NCBI GenBank assembly: GCA_004431415.1
Contig: QPMI01000638.1
Coordinates: forward strand, 168,501-232,500
DNA length: 64,000 nt
Reading direction: 5' to 3'
DNA from: Cyanophora paradoxa
Taxonomy: Eukaryota > Glaucocystophyceae > Cyanophorales > Cyanophoraceae
Shown here: one piece after another, positions 56,329 to 64,000 of the stretch
Layout: every line of letters begins with the position of its first letter
Numbering within the stretch: the first letter of the stretch is position 1
Notes under the pieces: generated by a model
What the model was told of the DNA's origin: nothing
Seen by the model: the letters and a program-made list of their open reading frames with translations, nothing else
Databases searched by the model: none
Translations under genes and position numbers: made by a program

Positions 56329-58201
56329 TCAATCTTTCTTCCCAGTTGACGATCCAAGCCACGACTCCCAGTCCTCCTCTCCATCCGTTTTTGGTGGCTT
56401 TGGAGAAGGTGAGGGCTGCTTGGTAGGGGCAGGGGTAAGCTGCTCTTGAGACTTCGCTTCGTCCCCCCAGCTGCCCCAACCATCCGCTTGATTCACAGGA
56501 GGGGAAGACCGGCCGACGTTCGATGGTGCAGACTGCCAGCCATCAGAAGAAGAGTTCCAGCTGCCACCAGCGAATCCATCCATGTGCTTTGTTGTCTGCA
56601 CACTCATAAGTAAAACGTGTTGCACACAGCTGAGGCGCACATACATTGCTTTTCAGGTGGTCAAGATCCCCTCGTGCTGAAAATTCGAGGCCTTTAGATA
56701 CTCCAGACATTGCACTTTGGGCGGATTTCGCTAGACTTGTAGCCAAGCTTGCTGCTTCATCCATGATGTGCCCTTCCCTCACCTACGCCAGAATCAGCAG
56801 CCTTGCTAGAAATTGGAAACCCATCCTTACAACCTTGGATGCAACTGTTCGACTCGTCTCAGCGGCCACTGATGCAGCTGCAGCGGCCACGTTGGTAGCT
56901 GCAGTCGAAAGCTTGAAAAACCCATCCTTCAAAAAGCCGATCTGCACATGTGTAAGTTTTCATACATTCCTGGGCATTTGAAAAGTGAAGGAAGCACAGC
57001 TGCATCCGAATTTACACCGCGAAGGAGCTGACCACCAAGCGCTGTCGCACTGCTGCTTGATGGTGGACTTGATCGACCCCTGAGGACATGTGACTGGGGT
57101 TCTAGAAGGAAACCAAAACCATCCTGTACCCGCTCTTCTCGTAGTATTGGTCCGAGCTCAGGCTGATCGTGAAAAACAAATAAGTACTCCAGTTAGCTGC
57201 CAAGGTAAGAACCGCCCTCACCTCCAGGTTTCGATCTTTTTGGCACCAGACGCTGCTGGGAAGCTGCTTGGAGATGGTGATGGGTTCTTGGGAGGAGCGC
57301 TACTAGCATCGCCCCAGCCCCAGTCTCCGTCTGTGGTCAATTTCTTTGTCGTTGATCCCCCAACAGAGGGTGTGCTTCGACCACTACCACTCGAAATTCC
57401 TGGGGTTAGAGCCCGCCCCTGCATGAACAGTGAGAGTCATACAGCGTTGCCAAGGGCATCAACGAACAGGCTGGGCTGCCGGGGGGGTGTACGAGACGGT
57501 GCCATTCGGCGGTGGAAACCACGCTTTCCCCTCGACAATGCTCCGAAGCTTTTCGCGATAAAGTTCCGCGATGTTCGATTTGTACTTCATCTGGGGCAGC
57601 GTCACTGAGGGATGCAATGCGCGCGGGAGGAAATGCAAATACTTCGATGCTTGCGCTCTCGGGCACCCCGTACTCTTTGAAAAAGGCGATGAGCTTCTCG
57701 TTGCCGCCCGCCTGCCGCAGACGTAATTCAGAGCGAGCTACTTGAAAAGCGAAACTGCAGAGCTGTAAGCAGGCGACCTGCATCGAGCGCAGCTGGCGCG
57801 CATTCCAGGCATCCATGGTCAAGGACCGAACGAAGCTGGCGCATGGTCAGGGCGGATTGGGTCGAGGGCGCCGGCGAGCCAACCTGATGTGGACGCCGAG
57901 GGATCTGTGGATGCCAGAGCACTCCAGGCAAAAGAATATGCCAAGATTGACTGCGGCGCAGCTCAGGGAGCGTCGGCTGTCATCATGCGCATGGCGCGCC
58001 TGAGGCCCACTGCGGATTGTTGGCCTTGCAGTCGACGCACACCTGTGGTCAAGCGGGAGTCAATTCGTTGCGAGCGGCGGCCCTACGACGTGCGCGCGGC
58101 CACTGACGAGCGCGCGAGGCCCAACGAACCTTGTTTTCCGGTACGAGCTTCATCTGCGTGAACAGCTCGCCCGCTGACATTCCGAACTCTTCGGCCGCCA
58201 T
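56329..58201 (-). CDS. ArfGAP1-type Arf GTPase-activating protein
   Basis: Stimulates GTP hydrolysis by Arf on Golgi/COPI membranes. ATG at 58199-58201: MAAEEFGMSAGELFTQMKLV, then the zinc finger VCVDCKANNPQWAS, GIFFCLECSGIHRSLGVHIR (CxxC...CxxC with the Arg finger in HRSLG), VRSLTMDAWNARQLRSMQ-like, AGGNEKLIAFFKEYGVPES, MKYKSNIAELYREKLRSIVE. The C-terminal half is Ser/Gly/Trp-rich with Ala-rich amphipathic stretches (LSTAATNVAAAAASVAAETS; SLATSLAKSAQSAMSGVSKG) like curvature-sensing ALPS motifs, and ends EEDWESWLGSSTGKKD with stop at 56329-56331. Order and tail match ArfGAP1 rather than the ArfGAP2/3 type. Confidence 0.93.
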
Positions 58202-58955
58202 CGTTGAAAACTAATACCGTACCCCCACCGGCAGCACTGGCCATGGGCAGCCACTAGTACTAGCTGCGCCCGGCCGTTGAAGCTATATATACGGTCGGAT
58301 TTTCATCCAGGGTCCGATTTTGATCTGCGGTCGGATTTTGCTCGGCCTTTCACAGATCAGGGGCAGACCATTCCCAGTAACCGGCCTCATGGGGAAACCG
58401 TGACCCGTAACCCCCGGCCCATGGCCGGCCCCCGTGTACGTAGATCACTGAGTCACAGATCATCGGATGCATATGCATGCGCAGCTAGCTAGCGCTAGCC
58501 GTCAGCGCACATTGAGTTAACTTTGCAACTTGGCAATACTCCGTACTTTAAAATTTGCAATTGCCAGCAGCTAGCGCTAGCCGTCGGCTGGACTCTGTAA
58601 ATAATTCTCGAATTCGAACCCCTCATATGATCACTGAGTCAAACTTCAAAATCAATAACTCAAATCATGATCACGCTGGCACGTAGTTTTACAAGCAACC
58701 CCCATGATCACAGTCCGGGCTACGAAGTGGCGATTTCAAGGCATATCATTATTGTAATCGTAATCGTAACTGTAATCCCCTAGAAGCGCCAAAGCTTGAG
58801 CCATGCTAAGATGAGCCACGCTAATTGTAATCGTAACCGCAAAAGCAACGTACTGCTAGAGCTTGCATTTCAGATACGACTCACACGATGCAGCTAGATG
58901 TGCTAGCCGCTAGTGTATATCACGTGTCTACGCTGAACGCAGCGTGTATCTCCCT
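58202..58955. other. Gap between ArfGAP and the acidic-tail coiled-coil gene
   Basis: No gene. Contains three GGTCGGATTTTGATC-like units (58290-58345), GCTAGCTAGCGCTAGCCGTC duplicates (58480-58590), a family D trace (58700-58740), a GTAATCGTAATCGTAA tract (58755-58775), an inverted family A end (58862-58890, GCATTTCAGATACGACTCAC) and an element B end (CTACGCTGAACGCAGCG, 58928). Confidence 0.7.
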
Positions 58956-61900
58956 CTACATCTCAAAATCCAAATCAACATCCACCTCCACGAAGTCAAG
59001 ATCGCACTCCTCGGCAGTGAGGACCTGCCCGAAACGCTGCTCGAGCAACTGAAGGAGATGTTAGTGCAGGCAATTCTCCTTCAATGGGAAGGCACCAACC
59101 TCGCTCATTTGCAGTGCGTCGTCCTCCTCGGTCTCCTCCACTGTCGTGCTAGCGCTGGCATGCACCGGGGCTTCCTGGGCTTCCTGGATTTTGATCTCAA
59201 GAGCCTGAATGCGAGCAGCCAGATCTGCAACCGCCTTCGTAGTCGCGAGAAGTTGCGAGGAGATCCGAGCATCGGAGGTCGAGGCCGTCTTCATTGCTGC
59301 TGTCGCCAAGTCGTTTGTTGTCTTTGAATTGGCCTCCAGGTCTTCCAGACGGTCGGCAATGGAGTCCATTGCTGTGGCCTCCCCCTTCAAGCCAGCGAAC
59401 TCGCTCCTCATCTGCTCAATAAGAGAAACAATTCTGGTCAAGGTCTCCCTCATCTGAGACACAACAACAAATATCTCACAGTCTCCAGCGCGGATGCTGT
59501 CGCCGATGCAGAGCTCTGAACGGTCGTTGAGATTGCCTTCAGCTTGTCGGCATTGCTACAGCGGGAAAGTTGTTGGTGGAAGGGCAGTCCTCAAAAAAAT
59601 TTCACGTGGCACTCACCTCGCGATCGCGATCTCCAGCGATTCATCCTTTGCAGAGAAGTTTTCCTCGGCAGAGAAGAATTTTGCAGAAAGATCCTTGAAG
59701 TCTTTCGTGAGAGCAGTGATAGATTCCTCGTGTGACTGAAGTCGCAGAATTAGGCACTGCCTGTTGCCAGAACAAAATCATCAAATGCCTGACCTCGTCT
59801 GCACTCTTCAGAGCAGCCATGTCTGCAACCGCGCCATCGATCTTCAATTCAAGCGCACCGGACCGCATGCTCGCCTCCTCCTGTGTGGCTTCCAAGAGTG
59901 CGTTGATCGATTTGTCAGCATCAGAGAGAGCTGCATTACGTGAATACAGTTGTCAGCTCTTGTCTCCATTCGTGTGCTATAAGAACTTACTTGTAAGTGC
60001 TGCTCCGACTGAACTGAGCTGTTGGCCGATTTGAGCCTTGGATCCAGCGAAGTCGTCCTGCTGCTGATTGATTCGAGTCTCCAATTTCTCCAGACCATCC
60101 TGGAGCTCGGTGCGAATTGACGACCGCTCTGCAGCTGCTGCAGAAGATGCCTGCTGAAGCTCCTGGTCGCGGGCGTGCAGCGCCTCGGCAGAGCTCTTCG
60201 CGGCCTGAGAGATCGATGACAAGTCCTTCTGGAGCCCGGCAATCTGACCGTTGATGCCGCTCTTAACGCCATCCAGCGACTTCATTGCGTCGGTGCGGAA
60301 AGCGGACAGCGCGCCGTTGGTCAGGTCAATGCTGGTCTGGAGGGCGGCAGCCTTGTCCAAAATCTGAAATGAAGAGACGTCAGGCGACGCCAAGTCGCTA
60401 CGCGGCGCATAAAATCACCGCATGGTCTGCTGCATCCAACTCTGCACGGGCCGATTCAACCTTCTGATCAGTCGCTTTGATGGCCTTGTCGAGAGTTTTG
60501 TCTGCGTGTGCGTAGCAGGATTTCAACTATAATTAGAAAAGTGACAGATGGGACCAGGCCTATTCAACGCACCCGCTTCGGAGAGGGCTGAGAGAGCCTT
60601 CCCTACTTGCTCGAAGCGTTGGGCGTTCTCCGCCTGGGCAGACGCAAGACGAGTAGTTGCATCCTCTGCAATTTTATCGGCCTTGGTTGTGATGGTCAAT
60701 GTCTCTGCGGCCAGTCGATTCTCGAGGCCTTTGATGATTGCATCGGTGCGGGCACTGTTGTTTGCAGCCTCAAGTTTGAGGGCCGCAATTTCGTCGTGCA
60801 AGTGCTCCGCCGTGGACGAGATTTGAGCGCCCACCCCCTCGAAAGCACGAGCGGCACTTGTACGGGATGCGTCGAGGTCGGTCGCGAGTTTCGTAGCCCC
60901 ATCGCGCAGTTCTGCAATCCAGGTAAGGTGTTGTCGCTTAAAAAATAGGAAGGAAACAGTGCACCTGCCAACTGCTTCTCCACGACTGATGTGCGGCCGG
61001 TAAGATCGAGCTTCACTGTATCGATGGCGCGGGCCAGCACGTTATCCGCCGCATCCAAAGCTGCAACTTTCTCGTTGTGTGTCTGCTTAACGTCGTCGAG
61101 ATCCTTCGTTATGACCTTCGTGACCTCATCAAAACCACGAGCAGCCACGCTGAGCTGTTGCAAAACCTGGGCAAGGGGAGGATATATGTGAGTGACCTCT
61201 CTGCGGCTGCCAGCCACAGGAAGGAAGCTCGAGAGCGAAACACACTTCCGCCTTGCTGGTGTCAATGGCCTTCGCTGTTGGAAAAGAAATGTGAGAAGGG
61301 GAAAGAGAAAGCAACACCGACAAGAATCCGAGTCCGCACCTAGGACTTCATCTGCAGCATCCAGGGATGTTTGCTTGTCCTCAAGCGCGGATTTCGTCGC
61401 TAGCATGCTAGTCTGCACATCCCCAAGCTGCTTGCTCAGTGCGCTGTGGGATTCAGAAAGCGCGCCACCAAGCTCGGCCTTGGTCTGCTTCAGAGCTGCA
61501 TCGAGGGCTCCGTCCCGGGAACTGAGATCCGTGAATTGAGCCGCGACATCGGCACGCGTGTCTAAGCGGCAGTTACGTCAACGGCTTCCTTTTAAAGTCG
61601 CACAAAAAGGCCTACGGTCAATGATCTCCCCAAGCGTCTTCCCTGTCTTAGCGATCGATTCGAGGAGGGCTTGATCAGCCGATTGAAGTTGTGCTGCGCA
61701 ACAGATGTCGGAAAGCGCAGAGTGCGGTTCGGGAAGATTATGTGATGGCCGACGCGCTGCCGGCGTCCCCCGCACCGATGCTGGTGGCGTTGGCATCTGC
61801 CTTCGCTTCGATCTGGTTCGCCCGGGCGTTGAGCTGATCGCTGAGCGCGTGATTTGAGGTTCGGAGCTCAGAGGCGACAGTTTGGAGGTCCGACGCGCTC

Positions 61901-62223
61901 TTCTGCAGGCCGTTCGACAGCGAAAGGATGCTATCCGAGTTCGCCTCGATCTGAACGGACGCAGAGATTCGCTGAGGTCAGTATACGTAGGGTTCGGTCT
62001 GCGGCTGCGACCTGCGGTCTACCAGCTCGCTGTCAACGGAAAACTGCACCGCGAACCTTGGAGAGCAGAGTAGCTCCAGTCTGCGAAATCACGTGGTCTA
62101 GCGCTGCGAGGCAAGCCGAGCTGAGCGGACGACCGCATGCGAAGTGGCAACGGCTCGGTAACAGCCGGGTGCTTAACGGCTCTGCTCACCTTCCAGTTTG
62201 GACTGCACTTGCGGCGACGCCAT
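58956..62223 (-). CDS. Long coiled-coil protein with acidic tail, family unassigned
   Basis: ATG at 62221-62223 (MASPQVQSKLE, then a donor GTGAGC). Exons encode a continuous series of Ala/Leu/Asp-rich helical segments, each roughly 30-90 residues and bounded by short introns: SLSNGLQKSASDLQTVASEL, ATKSALEDKQTSLDAADEVL, FDEVTKVITKDLDDVKQTHN, LDAADNVLARAIDTVKLDLT, SARTDAIIKGLENRLAAETL, LQKDLSSISQAAKSSAEALH, KLETRINQQQDDFAGSKAQI, DLEANSKTTNDLATAAMKTA. The last exon gives LLEQRFGQVLTAEECDLDFV and EVDVDLDFEM, stop at 58956-58958. Recurring LDAAD and similar patterns suggest internal duplication. No enzyme motif. A filament, scaffold or lipid-coat type protein is possible; I cannot assign it. Confidence 0.65.
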
Positions 62224-62528
62224 TGTCAAAGCCGCAGAATAGTGCGCTAGACCGAGCCACCGGACACCTCCGCCGGTGTACCCCTATGTTCTTGGTCCTT
62301 GGTCCCTAAACTGCTTAATTTCAAGCGCGACCAAGCTGCGTCCTACGTGGTGTTAGGTCGTTGACCTCAACCGCGGCTGGACTTATGCAGCTTGAGGTCA
62401 CTGACGTGCGATCAAATCACGTAGGGCTTGATGTCAGAAGGCCCGCGGCTCACTCTGCCGCGGTCTTCTTCGCTGCAAGAGAGGAATGCCGCGCAGGGTG
62501 AGCGAGGCCCAACGACCGGCATCGCCAC

Positions 62529-64000
62529 ATGCGCTCAGCGCCACCCGGCTCAAGCAATAGATTCCTGCACCTGTTGAACTCACACGGCCCGGCAGTACTG
62601 ACGGCCAAGCTTGAGCTATACCGATCCAACGCAGAGGAACGGAAGGCGCTCGAGCAGCGCATCTGTACGATGCTTCGGCCTATCGAGCAGCAAGCGCCGC
62701 TTTACGCTGACAACATTGCAGTGCGCGAGCGCAGGAAAAAATCACAGGATATCATCTCGCGCAACATACAGCGCGCCGCAAGCCTGACTCGTGAACGCAA
62801 ACTCGAGGGTCTTGCTGAAAGGGTTCACACTTCCATTCCTCTCTTCATTCGTGCGCCAAGCGGGTAGAGCAGGCGGCATCGCGCTCAGCACGGCGGTGGA
62901 GCAGCGAGGGATCCTCGAATAGCGACCGTGGAGAGCAACTGGAGGAGCTGAACGCGCCCCCGTCGTTTCAGAGACCTCCGGGTCTTCGTCAAGATGTCTG
63001 GGTCTTGCGTTTGTGGCTCACCATCATTGCCCTCGCGTCCAGAAGTGCGTAAAACGTCTATGTGGTTTAGCAAACCTAATTGCCATTTTTTTCTAGGTCA
63101 CTTCTTCGAACAGTGCTTCATAGTGAGTCCGAAGGCTGCGAAATCTGCAACTCTGGTATATAAGCATGCACACAGGATCAGAAGATGCAGACGGCGGTAT
63201 CAATCATCCAACGTGCCTACCGAAGTTCAGTTCATCGACAGCGAGCAAAATCGTTGCGCAAACGACTACATTTTCTGCTCCAGAACTTTCCAGGCAACCG
63301 TCACTATGCGCTCTATGTATGCACTGTGTTTTTCGTCGAAGAAGCTTCAAGCATTGCCTTGATTTGCGTTTTGCAGCGCTATTTCGGACTCTTCAAGACG
63401 GGGCTCCCGGACTTCTCAACTGAACAGAATCTTGTAGAATCGCTCTTTCTAGAACTTGCCCTCGACGAACGCCCACAATGTGCTGTCGAGGTTCTCCACT
63501 GTTTCTTGATTGCGTTTTCTAATGCCTAAATGGCCTCACCAGACATCCATAGAGGGAAAAGGCGTTTTTGCCCTCCTTTCAGACGGAGGAAAACGTGGAA
63601 GAAACTTCGAGGATTTGCTCAAACGGGATCTCGTGAGTTGTTATTCCTTTTGAAATGCAAATAAAGCAGTATTCCAACCAAGCACAGGATCCGCCGGACT
63701 TGCAAACGGTTCTTGCTGGCTCATTGCTTCCAGCACCTGAGTTCGCATTTTAGCACCTGAGTTTCACGCTGATGGCAATCTTAATGTTGATTCGATTTGC
63801 TCAGGCCATGCAAAGCCGGACCATCAGGGGCTGGTGTCGCGGCCGGAAAAGCTGGCACAGCCCCATTACGGCACGTACAGCCTCCACCTGTTGCCGGTGC
63901 AGCAAAGAAGGTTGGTGTAGCAAAACTTCCCGTCTTCCCAAGCGAGAGAAGGAAGCACTCTATCGATTCCGACTCAGACTGTGACGTAGTTTTCGAATGA
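62529..64000 (+). CDS. IQ-motif protein, family unassigned
   Basis: ATG at 62529; exon 1 encodes FLHLLNSHGPAVLTAKLELY, EERKALEQRICTMLRPIEQQ and KKSQDIISRNIQRAASLTRE, a basic helical region. After introns an exon near 63185 has an IQ-like calmodulin-binding motif (AVSIIQRAYRSSVHRQRAK). Further exons are Ala/Pro/Gly-rich (AGVAAGKAG) and the protein ends SERRKHSIDSDSDCDVVFE with a TGA at 63998-64000, the last bases of the window. Joins between 62850 and 63170 and after 63400 are not solved. It is divergent with the preceding coiled-coil gene, with 305 bp between starts. Function unknown. Confidence 0.5.

Overview
This window is nuclear DNA from a eukaryote that very probably carries a plastid. 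The reading frames are cut by many short introns, mostly about 31 to 70 nt, almost all GT-AG with at least two GC-AG. Core eukaryotic genes are present: eEF2, TFIIB, TRA2, Rab6, ArfGAP1, the TFIIH subunit Tfb4, the Pol I subunit RPA12 and DPM3. A plastid is suggested by an SRP54 of the bacterial/chloroplast type with an N-terminal extension, a full-length tRNA(Ile)-lysidine synthase with a presequence-like N-terminus, and a BRUTUS/HRZ-type hemerythrin E3 ligase as found in plants and green algae. A short interstitial CCCTAAA-type telomere tract agrees with an algal or plant-like telomere. I cannot place the lineage from sequence alone.

Layout. 0-5 kb: end of an Ala-rich ORF, a small minus-strand gene, a Sey1/RHD3-like GTPase (1355-3475, +), a 24-bp satellite and DPM3 (minus). 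5.7-9.3 kb: eEF2 (minus) with extremely small first exons. 9.4-12 kb: an Ala/Glu-rich minisatellite gene and dispersed repeats. 12-19 kb: TRA2 (minus), an unassigned gene (+) and TFIIB (minus). 19-28 kb: repeats, TilS (minus) and a long unassigned gene ending in a RING finger (+). 28-35.5 kb: BRUTUS-like E3 (minus), a large palindrome, a monothiol glutaredoxin (+) and RPA12 (minus). 37-45 kb: a Siw14-type phosphatase (minus), a Bub2/Cdc16-like TBC protein (+), Tfb4 (minus), a DnaJ-type zinc-finger protein (minus) and Rab6 (+). 45-64 kb: a long coiled-coil protein (+), plastid SRP54 (minus), a second Sey1-like GTPase (+), ArfGAP1 (minus), a long coiled-coil protein with an acidic tail (minus) and an IQ-motif protein that ends at the last base of the window (+).

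The genes are individually housekeeping and do not form an operon or cluster. The architecture is the noteworthy part. Several neighbours are divergent pairs 240-510 bp apart. The gaps are filled with a few dispersed repeat families, and two of these families repeatedly end within about 10-140 bp of a stop codon in one fixed orientation. A 172-bp segment that supplies the RING exon of one gene recurs downstream of another gene. eEF2 has consecutive coding exons of 3 (ATG), 13 and 6 nt.

All exon boundaries were derived by eye from reading frame, family similarity and GT/GC...AG ends. Gene ends given for multi-exon genes include introns.
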